From: Lysinibacillus pakistanensis | GTDB lineage: Bacteria; Bacillota; Bacilli; Bacillales_A; Planococcaceae | Direction: 5' to 3' | Assembly: GCF_030123245.1 (NCBI RefSeq) | Contig: NZ_CP126101.1 | Coordinates: 2,416,501 to 2,480,500 of the forward strand | DNA: 64,000 nucleotides | Shown: positions 35,370-44,852 of the stretch, piece after piece | Position numbering within the stretch: position 1 is the stretch's first letter | How the letters are laid out: every line of letters starts with the position of its first letter | The notes under the pieces: generated by a model | The model's database searches: none | What the model saw: the letters and a program-made list of their open reading frames with translations, nothing else | What the model was told of the DNA's origin: nothing | Program-made: the position numbers and the translations under genes

Positions 35370-35413
35370 AAAGGGTCACTTTGGATAGGGTGACCCTTAG
35401 TAACTAAATTCGA
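35370..35413. repeat. Intergenic repeat C, copy 1 (terminator-like)
   Basis: AAGGGTCACTT.GGAT..GGTGACCCTT hairpin plus AGTAAC.AAATTCG, shared with 62372-62415. Just before it (35339-35358) is TTTACTGCACAATATG, also found at 54873 and 61703. Confidence 0.7.
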
Positions 35414-35445
35414 AGGTTCTTAGTTTATAGCCTCAGAAATAGGTT

Positions 35446-35640
35446 TTATGTATTTTGTGGTCTCTCGAAAATTAGTTCATAATAAGTACCCATCCCAGGT
35501 GCAGTAGTAAAGTCAGGAGTTAAGATTTGAATAAATCTCCAACCTTCTTTTGCGTGATTTTTAATTACTTCTCGGTAATCTTCGGTAGGTCTACCTGATA
35601 TTTTTTTAAACTCAATTTTAACAAACTTATATTCGTACAT
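35446..35640 (-). CDS. DUF4177 protein
   Basis: 64 residues, ATG at 35640 behind AAAAAGGAGC. MYEYKFVKIEFKK, GRPTEDYREVIKNHAKEGWRFIQI, YYELIFERP are the DUF4177 signature. A reverse-strand TATAAT sits just upstream at about 35665-35670. Function unknown. Confidence 0.8.
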   Translation of the reverse strand: MYEYKFVKIEFKKISGRPTEDYREVIKNHAKEGWRFIQILTPDFTTAPGMGTYYELIFERPQNT

Positions 35641-35674
35641 TAGAAACAGCTCCTTTTTAACCAGATTATAACAT

Positions 35675-35707
35675 AAAAAAGCTGCAGCGTTTGCAGACGC
35701 TACAGCT
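35675..35707 (-). terminator. Reverse-strand hairpin with T tract
   Basis: AGCTGTAGCGT and ACGCTGCAGCT (read on the minus strand) form an 11-bp stem followed by TTTTTT. It separates the 35446 gene from the forward late-regulator gene. Confidence 0.65.
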
Positions 35708-35775
35708 CGAATTGGTTTATGCCCTTTGACGGTGCTTAACAACTCCATTATATCACACCGTAGGAGGGCAAACCT

Positions 35776-36186
35776 ATGAAATTACTAACACAAGACAAGC
35801 TAGACGCAATGATTACAGACTACCACTGGATGGTTAACGCCATCAAAGAAATGCGTGCAGAAATGGTCGTTGGGGCAAAGACGGCACAGTATGGTATCGA
35901 GGCTACATTACCGAAAGCAATTGGTGGAGTAGGCGATCCGATTATGCAGGAGGCTATTCGACGTTCGAAGAACATCAAACGTGTTGCTGAGTATGAGAAG
36001 AAGCTTTTAGAGGTTCAGAGACTTTTAGACAGAGTTTCAGGCGATAGAGAGGTGCAAGTCCTTAATTGGATGCTAGACGGTAAATCACAGCGTTGGATAG
36101 GCCAACACATGGCTTTATCCGCAACGAGCATTAAGCGGATTAAAGATAATATTGTGAAACAGATGATGAGGGACCTTTGCTCTTAG
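35776..36186 (+). CDS. Phage late regulator / sigma-like DNA-binding protein (ArpU-like)
   Basis: 136 residues, AGGAGGGC before ATG. N-terminal helices (LDAMITDYHWMVNAIKEMR), C-terminal helix-turn-helix VLNWMLDGKSQRWIGQHMALSATSIKRIKDNIVKQM of the sigma-70 region 4/ArpU type. In similar phages this gene precedes cos and terminase and switches on late genes. Confidence 0.75.
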   Translation: MKLLTQDKLDAMITDYHWMVNAIKEMRAEMVVGAKTAQYGIEATLPKAIGGVGDPIMQEAIRRSKNIKRVAEYEKKLLEVQRLLDRVSGDREVQVLNWMLDGKSQRWIGQHMALSATSIKRIKDNIVKQMMRDLCS

Positions 36187-36319
36187 GAAATATAGAGAGT
36201 GGGAAAGAGTTGTTTGAGGTACAAAAAATTTTAAAATATTTAAAATATATAATTAGGAAAGACAAAATTTACTTTAAACTTAGATTGTTTAGTTTTTATT
36301 GTATATGAAAAACAAAAAT

Positions 36320-36352
36320 AAAGAGTTTGGATCAATTTCCAAACTCTTTATA
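36320..36352. terminator. Bidirectional terminator
   Basis: AAAGAGTTTGG and CCAAACTCTTT (11 bp) between convergent genes. Confidence 0.8.
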
Positions 36353-36357
36353 AATAA

Positions 36358-36696
36358 TTACTCTAAAAATCGTGATATATTACCAGCATATGTAACTTTA
36401 TAGAACTTGCTGGAATAATCTTCGGTTTTTACTAGAGGTATATTCCCACCATATTTATATCCATTTCTTTCTTCAGTTGTAAAATAAGTACTAGGAATCG
36501 GTTTCCCTTTTTCGACGAAATCTATCCTTGTGACATAAATTGAGGCAGCATAAGGAGTAATAATATTAGAAGATTTCACCTGAATGGGCTCTTGAATTGG
36601 TGAAGAAGGTTGAGTAAGTTCTGCTGCATTAGCAGTACTAATAATCCCAACTGATAATGCTAATGTTGCTACACCTGCAGTAATTTTTTTAAACAT
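36358..36696 (-). CDS. Secreted protein, unknown
   Basis: 112 residues; start at ATG 36696 behind AGAAGGGATG. Signal peptide MFKKITAGVATLALSVGIISTANA with AxA cleavage. The mature part has RIDFVEKGKPIPSTYFTTEERNGYKYGGNI. Similar short secreted proteins (partly YIIYS-like) are common in this group; role unknown. Confidence 0.6.
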   Translation of the reverse strand: MFKKITAGVATLALSVGIISTANAAELTQPSSPIQEPIQVKSSNIITPYAASIYVTRIDFVEKGKPIPSTYFTTEERNGYKYGGNIPLVKTEDYSSKFYKVTYAGNISRFLE

Positions 36697-36963
36697 GTTA
36701 TAACATCCCTTCTTTGTCAATTGGTAGTACAATTAACAATATAATACATTTTTGGGTAAAAGTAAATACAATTTTCTGTTAATTGGAATACTTAGTTTGA
36801 ATGTGGCGATTTTGTGTCTGAAAATAAGAGCTTTTGTCTACTATTCTTTGGTTAAAAAGGTTATTTTCTTTAGGTTCGTGAAAACTACAATTATTATTTT
36901 ATATGATATAAGGAAACTGTAATTAAATCTCATTATTTTGTCGTATATTTCGTTATGGAATAA

Positions 36964-37015
36964 GTAACAAATGTTACAAATGTGATAGAAGTTACAAACG
37001 TTACATTCGTTACAC
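36964..37015. repeat. TTACAAATG-type short direct repeats
   Basis: Five GTTAC(A/n) units at roughly 10-12 base spacing (GTAACAAAT, GTTACAAAT, GTTACAAAC, GTTACATTC, GTTACAC). They lie ahead of the cos-like tract and could be binding sites for a terminase or regulator. Confidence 0.5.
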
Positions 37016-37107
37016 ATTAGGTATTTAAAAATTTATCTTGTAAAATTGGAGGTAGGACGGTGCGGCAATGTTTTCCTCTCTTGGCGTTTATAAATTACTA
37101 AATATTA

Positions 37108-37175
37108 GGGACAGACAGACCGACGACCGACCCGCGCTTGACAGACTAGTTCGGAGCGTGACACACGGCCGGCTC
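37108..37175. other. GC-rich cos-like tract in the 36,697-37,561 gene-free stretch
   Basis: A sharp GC-rich island in A/T-rich DNA: GGGACAGACAGACCGACG, ACCGACCCGCGC, TTCGGAGCG and ACACACGGCCGGCTC. Position after the ArpU-like gene and before late genes is where cos sites and small terminase lie. The terminase itself is absent. Identity as cos is inferred. The rest of this 865-base stretch shows no coding frame. Confidence 0.4.
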
Positions 37176-37415
37176 ATATTTTTTAAGAGATTAGGTATCT
37201 TAATTAATATAAAAGGCTAAAAAACGGAAAAAGGAGTGGTTATTATGTGAACTTCGTCCACTTTCCATAATTCAGTCAAACTAACTACAGCAATAAAGTG
37301 CACGGAAATGCACTATAAAACTAAAACACTTTTCTGCCTACACAATAAACACGTCCGGCTCAACGTGTGTGAGAAATGAGCTAACTCGACAATTAAATAT
37401 TTTACCGCAGTAGAC

Positions 37416-37448
37416 GAGCCTTATCCTTAGCACGGTAAGGCTTTTTAT
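37416..37448 (+). terminator. Terminator hairpin
   Basis: AGCCTTA.CC and GG.TAAGGCT followed by TTTTATTAT. Confidence 0.7.
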
Positions 37449-37561
37449 TATGAAAATGCCAAAAAGGTTTCGTGTTTTTCGATTTACACAACAATATTGA
37501 TTTGTTAAAATAGGAACGTAAGTTCGTATTTTAATTATATTAAGATTGGAGAATGATACAT

Positions 37562-37880
37562 ATGACAAACCCTACCTACAGCAACAAAAGAAGAAAAGTA
37601 TTTAGCGTTTTATGGTTTTTTATCACAATTATCTACTGAGGATAGGTTAGATCATTTGTATAAGAATACATTTAATAAAATGTATAATGTTATAACTGAG
37701 AACACCAAGCCTAATGATCCTCAAACTCTTAATGATGTATTTACAACTATGGAGCCATACATTAAAAATGACACTTTTTATTATGTAGGAAAGATTAAAC
37801 AACTTATAGAATCTGATTTATGGCAATACATGCTAACAGAAAAGGCAGATTTTGATGCAAGTGGATGGGAACCATATTAA
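37562..37880 (+). pseudogene. Phage gene broken by a 4-bp tandem duplication
   Basis: ATG 37562 with TTGGAG upstream reads MTNPT, but CCTA is present twice (37571-37578). Removing one copy gives one frame of about 104 residues: MTNPTATKEEKYLAFYGFLS, then QLSTEDRLDHLYKN..., to GWEPY at TAA 37878. Downstream codons from ATG 37656 remain open (74 residues). Function unknown; probably near tail fibre genes. Confidence 0.65.
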
Positions 37881-37979
37881 TAGATGCCTTAACGACTTAA
37901 CGAACTTACAAAGTCTATCCTTTTTAGGTAGATGCCATTATGGTGTTTTTTTGTTCTTAAAATTAAGGAGGAATAAAAA

Positions 37980-38677
37980 ATGGAGAAACAATTTATTGAA
38001 GAAAAATTAGAGTCATTGTTGAGTGGAAAAGAAGTTCAATTCGGATTAAGTTCAGTAAACCTTACTGGAACAACAAGATTGGTGACAGATGGTGATATCA
38101 ATACTGGAATGGTAATGAAACCGGCTTCTCATAGTACGGACCCATCTGCAATAGATACACTACTATATGAGTTTTCATCTCCTCAGAATATTGATGCTAT
38201 TAAAGTACATATTGAAAATAATAATAATGCAACTTATGACTATTTCTGTAAAGACAGTAATAACAGAGACTGCGGAAGTGGTCGAATTGAGCTTATAGAT
38301 AATGTAACCAATATTTATTTTTTGCCTAATAGAATTGCAGATGTAAAGAAAATTTTATTCAACACTCAAACAAAGATAGTGTAAAAGTTCTAGAGTGGGA
38401 TGTTTACACTGATCGTTCACTTGATCCAAAACCAACGGCTAATAGAGCAATATTGACTATCACATTGTTAAATGAAGTGCAAAAAGAATATGACTTATCT
38501 ACTGAAGAAGTACAAGCGTTCCTTACATGGTTTGATGAACGTACTAAGGGAAATGGACTAGAAGAATATGCATTTGAAAAAACATGGAATAAAGGACCAT
38601 TCTCTAATCGAACTGAGTGCATTATCTACAGTAAAATAATTATGTTTGAAGTTGATGAATATGTTATTGAAATGTAA
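37980..38677 (+). pseudogene. Surface/tail protein split by a frameshift near 38370
   Basis: The first frame (134 codons from ATG 37980, GGAGGAAT upstream) ends at TAA 38382. A -1 shift in the A-run just before GATAGTGTAAAAG continues as KDSVKVLEWDVYTDRSLDPKP..., to TAA 38675. The N-terminal part resembles a beta-sandwich (LVTDGDINTGMV, as in F5/8-type discoidin-like domains). The C-terminal 80 residues match the end of the 46526 protein. Confidence 0.7.
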
Positions 38678-38698
38678 TTAGTTATAATAGTAATTAAG

Positions 38699-38730
38699 AA
38701 GTCACACTCTAAATGAGTTGTGACTTTTTA
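38699..38730 (+). terminator. Terminator
   Basis: AAGTCACA.CTC and GAG.TGTGACTT followed by TTTATTAT. Confidence 0.8.
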
Positions 38731-38875
38731 TTATGAAAATAACCTAATAAATATTTCCATAAACACGATTGCAGATACATATAGAGTAAGTTTATTTTAC
38801 TAAAATTATAAATTTATGGTAATATCTATAACATAACTTTATTAAGTTTATAATTTCATAGAAAGAGACTAAATT

Positions 38876-39415
38876 ATGACAGAAAACATTATTGTTCAAA
38901 AAGTTAAAGAAACTATATCTGGAATTGAAATAGGTTACTTTGACACTGCGAAATCCTATATTTATGATGAGTACTTTAAATATTTTGATGATGATGATCG
39001 AGAGACTAAAAAATATGCGTTATTTCTTTTTGCTTGCATGTTAGGAAACTGGTATAGTAAATCAACTTTTGTCTTCAAACCGGAGAAGGAACGTTTAAAA
39101 TACAATATTGGTAAAAATGAAAACTTTTATAATTTTGAGGACTATTTAACTTCATTGTTAGATCACCATCAAAAAGTTAAACAAGAATTTCCTTATATAT
39201 TTGAAACTATTATATTGTACTTAATTTTGATTGAGGAAGAAAAAGGTCTGACTTATGAAGATTGGTTTCCTGAAATTAATTCGCAAATATTTAAAGAACT
39301 TAGGGAGAAAATTTTAATTCCCAACAGTAATTATGTCCATGATTGTCATCCAATTAAATACTTATTTAGAGAAGTTGGAATCGAACCTTTTTTCAAAGAT
39401 GATTTTTTTGATTAA
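38876..39415 (+). CDS. Hypothetical acidic protein, possibly immunity-like
   Basis: 179 residues, AAAGAGAC upstream of ATG. Soluble helical protein with many aromatics and acids (YIYDEYFKYFDDDDRETKKY, GLTYEDWFPEIN). I do not recognise a family; composition recalls immunity proteins of polymorphic toxins, but no toxin gene is adjacent. Confidence 0.55.
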   Translation: MTENIIVQKVKETISGIEIGYFDTAKSYIYDEYFKYFDDDDRETKKYALFLFACMLGNWYSKSTFVFKPEKERLKYNIGKNENFYNFEDYLTSLLDHHQKVKQEFPYIFETIILYLILIEEEKGLTYEDWFPEINSQIFKELREKILIPNSNYVHDCHPIKYLFREVGIEPFFKDDFFD

Positions 39416-39483
39416 TAATATCTGTAATGAGTGATTCATTTCACAATGAGTTATAACTTTTTATATGGAAGAAACAAGCAATT

Positions 39484-39513
39484 GAGACTACTAAATTGGT
39501 AGTCTCTTTTTAT
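39484..39513 (+). terminator. Terminator
   Basis: GAGACTACT..GGTAGTCTC with TTTTTAT following. Confidence 0.8.
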
Positions 39514-39559
39514 ATTGATAATACATTCCATCTAATCTATCATTATAGGTAGATGGGGG

Positions 39560-39757
39560 ATGATTAAAGTGGCAAAAGTAAGAACCAAAATTCTTGAAGC
39601 CAATGATATACATGATATAGAAAATATAGAAGACAAAATAAATGCATACTTGGATTCTTTACAAGAAGGAACATTCATTGATATAAAGTTTTCTACTGTT
39701 TTGCATCCTAACTACAGTAAAACATACACAGCACTTATTGTTTATAAAACTAATTAA
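39560..39757 (+). CDS. Cse60-like small protein
   Basis: 65 residues; GGGGG six bases before ATG. KTKILEANDIHDIENIEDKINAYL-like start, then FIDIKFSTVLHPNYSKTYTALIVYKTN at the end, the pattern of Cse60-type sporulation proteins (sigma-E-controlled, unknown role). The IS1182-like element begins two bases after its stop. Confidence 0.55.
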   Translation: MIKVAKVRTKILEANDIHDIENIEDKINAYLDSLQEGTFIDIKFSTVLHPNYSKTYTALIVYKTN

Positions 39758-39758
39758 G

Positions 39759-41305
39759 GGGGCTGTCCGAAAAGTCGATGTTAATCGATTTTTCGGTACA
39801 GCCTTATTTTTATATACCAAAAAATCGTCCTTTTTTGTAAAATGAAGTTACCACACCACATTAACAGAAAGGACGATTTTTAATGAATAACCAAATGATT
39901 ACTCAAACAAATTATAACATGCAAATGGAGATGATTCTAGAAGGAATTTTAGAGGAGAACATCTCTCAGAAACCTCGTAAACCACTTGTGTTCAAACCTT
40001 ATACGAATCGTCAAAGTATGATGATTCCCGATATCGAATCCTTTATTCCTGAGCATCATGTAGCACGTTTAGTCGATGAAATGGTAGAATCCATTCCAGA
40101 TAAACTGCTATTTTCCCATTATGTAGGTGGTGGTCGTGCCCCTTATCATCCTAAACTGTTACTAAAAGTCATTTTATATGCCTACACACAAAAAATATAT
40201 TCTAGCCGAAGTATGAAGCGAATGGTTGAAGAAAATTTGCCTGCCATGTGGTTAGCAGGCATGCAATCATTAGAAAGTCGATATGAACAGGCTTCGAACA
40301 AAGAGGAAAGAAAACAGCTTCGAATGGAGAAATCTAAACGTCAAAAACACATCAAAACGATTGAAAAGGATTATCTGCCAAGACTAGCTCGTTATGAGGC
40401 ACAAAGAGAAATTTTAGGTGAACGTAATAGCTATTCGAAAACAGACCACGATGCCACATTTATGCGAATGAAAGATGATCATATGAAAAACGGTCAGTTA
40501 AAAGCTGGATATAATGTACAAATTGCCACACAAAATCAATTTATTATCGGGTACAAATTATTTCAGCGACCAGGAGATACCCGTTGTTTCCAGCCATTTA
40601 TGAATCAACTAATTGAAGCATTACCCAAAGTGCCAACACAGGTAATAGCGGATGCAGGTTATGCAAGTGAAGAAAATTATTTATTTGCGATGGGCGAAGA
40701 GCAGGAACCACTATTTGAATTACTAGCCCCTTATAACACGTATGTAAAGGAACAAACAAAAAGTTTTAAACAGGATATTTCGAAGGTACAAAACTGGCCC
40801 TATCGCGAGGAAGAGGATGTCTTTATTTGTCCGAACAATCGAAAGGTGCTATTTAAACGCTATAGTCAACGAAAAAATACGGGAGGATACGAACAAGACT
40901 ACAAAATTTATGAATGCGAGGATTGTACAGATTGTCCGTTGAAAGCACTTTGTACGAAAGCTAAAGGCAATCGTCAAGTTCACTGGAATCCCGTCTATGA
41001 AGAAATGAAAGCAAAGGCAAGAGCAGCCCTTGATGACGAACAAAAGGCAGCCCTTTATGCGAAGGCGTAAAGTGGATGTCGAAACTGTGTTCGGAGACAT
41101 CAAGGGCAATCGGTCGTTCACACGATTTTTATTGCGTGGACTTGCCAAGACCCAAACAGAATTGGGCTTGTGGCAATTGCCCATAACCTATTGAAAGTAG
41201 CAGGCATCCGCCTCGCTACTTTCAGCAAAAAGGAAAAAGTGCGATTTGGAAAACGGCCCGTTCTCCAAATCGCACTTTTTATTTAGGGACTTTCTGGACA
41301 GCCCC
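39759..41305 (+). mobile_element. IS1182-family insertion sequence, defective
   Basis: Imperfect terminal inverted repeats GGGGCTGTCCGAAAAGTC (39759-) and GACTTTCTGGACAGCCCC (to 41305). 1,547 bp, shorter than usual for this family because the transposase has an internal deletion. No clear target duplication. Confidence 0.85.
39883..41265 (+). pseudogene. IS1182-family transposase, internally deleted and frameshifted
   Basis: MMIPDIESFIPEHHVARLVDEMVE... and FSHYVGGGRAPYHPKLLLKV start a typical IS1182 DDE transposase. Between ENLPAMWLAGMQ and SLESRYEQ more than 100 residues (including the first catalytic Asp region) are missing. SYSKTDHDATFMRMKDDHM, VIADAGYASEENY follow. An extra base near 41062 brings a stop at 41068; the frame then reads RKVDVETVFGDIKGNRSFTRF and shifts again near 41165. 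Confidence 0.85.
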
Positions 41306-41479
41306 TTTTTATTATGAGAGCAAATTTTCGTAGTATATTTTTAGTTCATCTGTAATATTTGGTATAATTTTGTTTAAAATTGTAGATAATTTCCTTTTGT
41401 GATAGTAAGTTTTTTCCTGTATAATTTTTATTGTAAGTAATTGTAAAATTAAAAACTAATGATGAAGAGAGGGAGACTC

Positions 41480-41809
41480 ATGACTTGTACAAAAGGTGAA
41501 CAAGGACGCAACATGGGACAAACAAACAAAGAATTAAGAAAAGAAATACAAGACGACATCATAGAAAAAATCAATAATATAAATGATATTAGAAGAACTG
41601 CAGATAGTATTTATACATCAGCTAATTTTCATTTAGATTCTAAACAATTACCTAATACGAAAAACTTCAAAGTGGAGATACAGTATAGAACAGGAAAGAA
41701 ACAAACGGTCTCTGTAATCGAGGTAAAAGATACGGCTACTATTACTGCAGAAGTTCATCAGGCATTGACTAACAGTTTGAAGGATGGGTATAAGTGGATT
41801 GTTTCATAA
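41480..41809 (+). CDS. Hypothetical phage-region protein
   Basis: 109 residues from ATG 41480 (GGGAG upstream); ATG 41513, with AAGGA six bases before it, is an equally good start (MGQTNKELRKEIQ). Contains a helical start and a beta-rich end (FKVEIQYRTGKKQTVSVIEVKD). No family recognised. Lies between two insertion sequences. Confidence 0.5.
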   Translation: MTCTKGEQGRNMGQTNKELRKEIQDDIIEKINNINDIRRTADSIYTSANFHLDSKQLPNTKNFKVEIQYRTGKKQTVSVIEVKDTATITAEVHQALTNSLKDGYKWIVS

Positions 41810-41906
41810 AAAATCAATGTAGTGATCTAGTGAATGTAGAATGGAGTCATGGACACATCCTGGTTAAGTAAGTATTATTATAACCAAGAGAGGACGTGTC
41901 TTTTTT

Positions 41907-42167
41907 ATGAGTCAAAAAAGATTTAATAAAGAATTTAAACAAACTGTTGTGGAGCTTTATCACTCTGGTACACCAGTCAGTCAACTGTCTAGCGAATATG
42001 GCGTTTCTGAAGTAACTATTTATAAATGGATTAAGTTACATTCTCCAATCGAAGGTGCAGAAGAATTAACTGCAGCGGAAGTTTCTTCGATCCAAAAAGA
42101 AAATCTTCGGTTAAAGCAGGAGATTGAAATCTTAAAAAAGGCTATGACCATATTCGCGAAAAAGTAA
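41907..42167 (+). CDS. IS3-family transposase OrfA
   Basis: 86 residues: helix-turn-helix (KEFKQTVVELYHSGTPVSQLSSEYGVSEVTIYKWIK) and a C-terminal leucine zipper (IQKENLRLKQEIEILKKAM). Ends at TAA 42165 just after GAAAAAG, the normal -1 shift site into orfB. Intact. Confidence 0.88.
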   Translation: MSQKRFNKEFKQTVVELYHSGTPVSQLSSEYGVSEVTIYKWIKLHSPIEGAEELTAAEVSSIQKENLRLKQEIEILKKAMTIFAKK

Positions 42168-43050
42168 CAGAACAAGAACTCATTGACCATATTGAAAACG
42201 AAAGCGAACATTATCCTATTCAATTAATGTGTCGCGTTTTAAAGGTACCCAAAAGTACGTATTATCAGTCTTTCCACAAGAAACCAAGCGTGTACGAAGT
42301 TGAAAACAAAAAAATTACAGGACGTATTTGTGCCATTCACAAAGAAAGTGATGGACGATACGGTGCGCCGAAAATACATGCACAGTTACTCAAAGAAGGC
42401 GTGAAAGTTAGTATTAAACGCGTACAACGACTCATGAAAAAAGCTGGTATTCGCTCGAACATCACAAAAAAGTACCGTCCGACGCCAACACAAAAGCCCG
42501 TGGAAGAACGTGAAAATATACTTGAACAAGATTTCCATACAACGACGATTAGACGATTAATGAAAAATGGGTAGCTGATATTACGTATATCCATACAATC
42601 CGCGATGGATGGTGCTACTTGGCGTCGGTTCTTGATTTACATTCGAAGAAAATTGTAGGGTATAAATTCGGACGAAAAATGACCGTAGATTTGGTCGTTG
42701 AGGCATTGGATCACGCTGTACAAGCTCAAAATCCATCCTCAGGATTAATCATCCATACCGATTTAGGTACGCAATATACGAGTGAAACATTTCAAGAAAA
42801 ACTAAAAAAACACGAAATGATTCCGTCGTTCAGCCGTAAAGGATGCCCGTATGATAACGCATGTATCGAGTCTTTTCATGCAACATTGAAAAAAGAAGAA
42901 GTCTATCGAACACGCTATGAAAATGATGAAACAGCTAGAGTTGCACTATTTCTATACATTGAAGGTTGGTACAATCGCAAACGAATTCACGGTGCTATAG
43001 GCTTTCTAACGCCTGATGAATGTGAAGATATGTGCCAAGCTATGGCGTAA
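42162..43050 (+). pseudogene. IS3-family transposase OrfB, disrupted by an 8-bp tandem duplication
   Basis: The -1 frame enters KVTEQELIDHIENESEHYPIQ and continues with SDGRYGAPKIHAQL to EQDFHTTTI. Here GACGATTA is duplicated (42544-42559), which brings a stop. Beyond it the frame resumes NEKWVADITYIHTIRDGW (DDE Asp), IIHTDLGTQYTS (second Asp), and CIESFHATLKKEEVY (Glu). The catalytic triad is present but split, so the copy is inactive. Confidence 0.88.
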
Positions 43051-43231
43051 CATTTTGGGATACAAGAAATGTTCCTCTTCACATTTTTGATGCGCAACCT
43101 CCATGGATTTCTCGCTCTACATCCCGAGTAGTCTGTCAAAGGCTCTTTTCACTTTGACTGGCTACTCGGGATGTGGAACACTCCATAAATGGTGGTTGCC
43201 ACAAAACAAAAACTTAACTTTAATGTGTCCA

Positions 43232-43586
43232 GAATCTTGACTTAGATCCAATAAACCTTAATGGTGCTGTGATAGTCAATGGCAGTATTAGTGGGGCTAC
43301 AGACATAAATGTGAATAGAAACATAAGTATAGGTAATCAAATAAGATTTTCAGATATGACAACTATTACAACCGGTGACGGCGGAATAGAAATACAAGCA
43401 TGGAATGGCATTGACATAGTTTCTAACTTTACAAGATTCCAAGGCGGAACAGTAGATTTCAGTGGTGTATCTGTAACAGGGCTTAACATTAGTGATGGAA
43501 TTAGTTTTTTTCAAAGTTCTAACAATCCTAAAGTTTTAGTTGTTAGAAAAAACGGTTCAGATATTGGGTATCTATCTATGAATTAA
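43232..43586 (+). pseudogene. C-terminal remnant of a phage tail/fibre protein
   Basis: The frame is open from the IS3 boundary: NLDLDPINLNGAVIVNGSIS, then GATDINVNRNISIGNQIRFSD, ending GSDIGYLSMN. Short beta-repeats (NGAV.VNGSISG) are typical of tail-spike or minor structural proteins. The N-terminal part is lost to the IS insertion and/or earlier deletion. No start codon with ribosome site. Confidence 0.65.
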
Positions 43587-43615
43587 AATAATATAAGGAA
43601 CGGAGAATGATAACT

Positions 43616-43804
43616 ATGAATTATCAAGTACAATTAAACAATGGGCAGGTAATTAATTTAAAAAATGCGGAGTTTGATGCGGGTGTATTCACGACAACAT
43701 TAAACGATCAAAAAATAAATTTTGTTAATATTGGCGGGGCAATCATTAATAAGCATATCATCATTAGTGTATTACCGGTAGATGATACAAAAACGCAAGC
43801 GTAG
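43616..43804 (+). CDS. Small phage protein
   Basis: 62 residues from ATG 43616 (GGAACGGAG upstream; ATG 43607 is too close to the site). MNYQVQLNNGQVINLKNAEFD and a hydrophobic end (GGAIINKHIIISVLPV). Position after a tail gene and before the lysis genes suggests a minor structural role; no family assigned. Confidence 0.5.
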   Translation: MNYQVQLNNGQVINLKNAEFDAGVFTTTLNDQKINFVNIGGAIINKHIIISVLPVDDTKTQA

Positions 43805-43883
43805 GCTTAGCGTTATTTTTATAATTTAATTTAGCAGGGATTCCTTTTCTTTTGTCGAATTTAGTAAATAGAGGAGTGATTTA

Positions 43884-44168
43884 TTGCTAACCAAAATTAG
43901 AAAAGTTAAGTTTGAGCCAGAAAGAAAAAATCCAATGTATAATGTTATTATGGAATGTCCAGATGGAAAGGAACTATATGTGAAATTTGATTATACTTAT
44001 GCAACCAAAAATTTTTGGCCATTAAGAGTTAATTATAATAAAAAAAATTATGGTGCAAAACTTGCATGGTATACAAGAGAAGTCGAAAACATGACTGTTG
44101 AATTGTTTTTAGAAACAATTGCAAATAAAATAAATAAAAAATATAACTTTGATTTACTACAAAATTAG
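43884..44168 (+). CDS. Hypothetical protein
   Basis: 94 residues from TTG 43884 (GAGGAGTG upstream). Basic, with DYTYATKNFWPLRVNYNKKNYG. Not recognised. Appears intact among phage genes. Confidence 0.45.
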   Translation: MLTKIRKVKFEPERKNPMYNVIMECPDGKELYVKFDYTYATKNFWPLRVNYNKKNYGAKLAWYTREVENMTVELFLETIANKINKKYNFDLLQN

Positions 44169-44329
44169 TAATAATACATTTTGTTTTATGCCTTCCACAA
44201 CCATCTGTGGAGGGCTTTTATTATACGCTATGAGAGCAATCGAGATGGGCAACTGTACATGTTACTGGTTCTCGATGCTTCTCATAGCTTTCAATTTTCC
44301 AATAGTGCATGAAGGCGAGGGAATAGGGC

Positions 44330-44587
44330 ATGAGTCAAGAAACAACCTTTCAACAAGCTGTCACGATGGCTGACCATGAAAGGCGATTGCAGGAACTTGA
44401 AAAGGACGTATCAACGATTAAACCGATTGTATATAACACAGCTTCGAGCGTTAAACAAATCGAAAAATCTGTTGAAAAAATGGAAAAGAACAGTGACAAA
44501 ATCAAAGGTTATTTTCTAGCTGCAGCAATCAGTGGCGTCATAGGTATTGTATTTATAGCATTACAAAATTCAATTCTCGGAGGATAA
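44330..44587 (+). CDS. xhlA: XhlA-like lysis protein
   Basis: 85 residues: an N-terminal coiled coil (DHERRLQELEKDVSTIKPIVYNTASSVKQIEKSVEKM) followed by one membrane helix near the C-terminus (GYFLAAAISGVIGIVFIAL), the XhlA topology. XhlA works with the holin in PBSX lysis. GAGGGAATAGGG precedes ATG. Confidence 0.8.
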   Translation: MSQETTFQQAVTMADHERRLQELEKDVSTIKPIVYNTASSVKQIEKSVEKMEKNSDKIKGYFLAAAISGVIGIVFIALQNSILGG

Positions 44588-44591
44588 CATT

Positions 44592-44852
44592 ATGAAAATT
44601 AACTGGAAAGTACGTTTAAAGCATAAGCCTTTTTTGGTGGCCGCCTTTGCATTATTGCTTTTACTGGTGCAACAGATTGGGTCATTAATTGGCTACGATA
44701 CAACAATTTATAACGAGCGAGTTACAGAGTTATTTAACACTGTGCTCGCTTTTTTAGTTCTCATTGGTGTAGTTGTTGATCCAACGACAGAAGGCACTAA
44801 TGACAGCTCTCAGGCATTAAAATACGACAAACCAAAGGATGATGTTAAATGA
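44592..44852 (+). CDS. Phage holin (phi LC3 family)
   Basis: 86 residues, close relative of the holin at 14599: MKINWKVRLKHKPFLVAAFALLLLL, VVDPTTEGTNDSSQALKYDKP. Two membrane segments. CGGAGGA precedes ATG. Overlaps the endolysin start by four bases as in region 1. Confidence 0.92.
   Translation: MKINWKVRLKHKPFLVAAFALLLLLVQQIGSLIGYDTTIYNERVTELFNTVLAFLVLIGVVVDPTTEGTNDSSQALKYDKPKDDVK

Larger units (their letters stand above)
41850..43231 (+). mobile_element. IS3-family insertion sequence, defective
   Basis: Terminal inverted repeats TGGACACAT...GTTAAGT (41850-) and ACTTAAC..ATGTGTCCA (to 43231). Two overlapping frames orfA and orfB with an A-run frameshift site between. The element cuts into a phage tail gene whose 3' part follows at 43232. 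Confidence 0.88.

Noticed and set aside
44149..44373. 74-codon frame before the second XhlA-like gene
   Set aside because: No ribosome site; overlaps a terminator-like hairpin and the start of xhlA; composition not protein-like.
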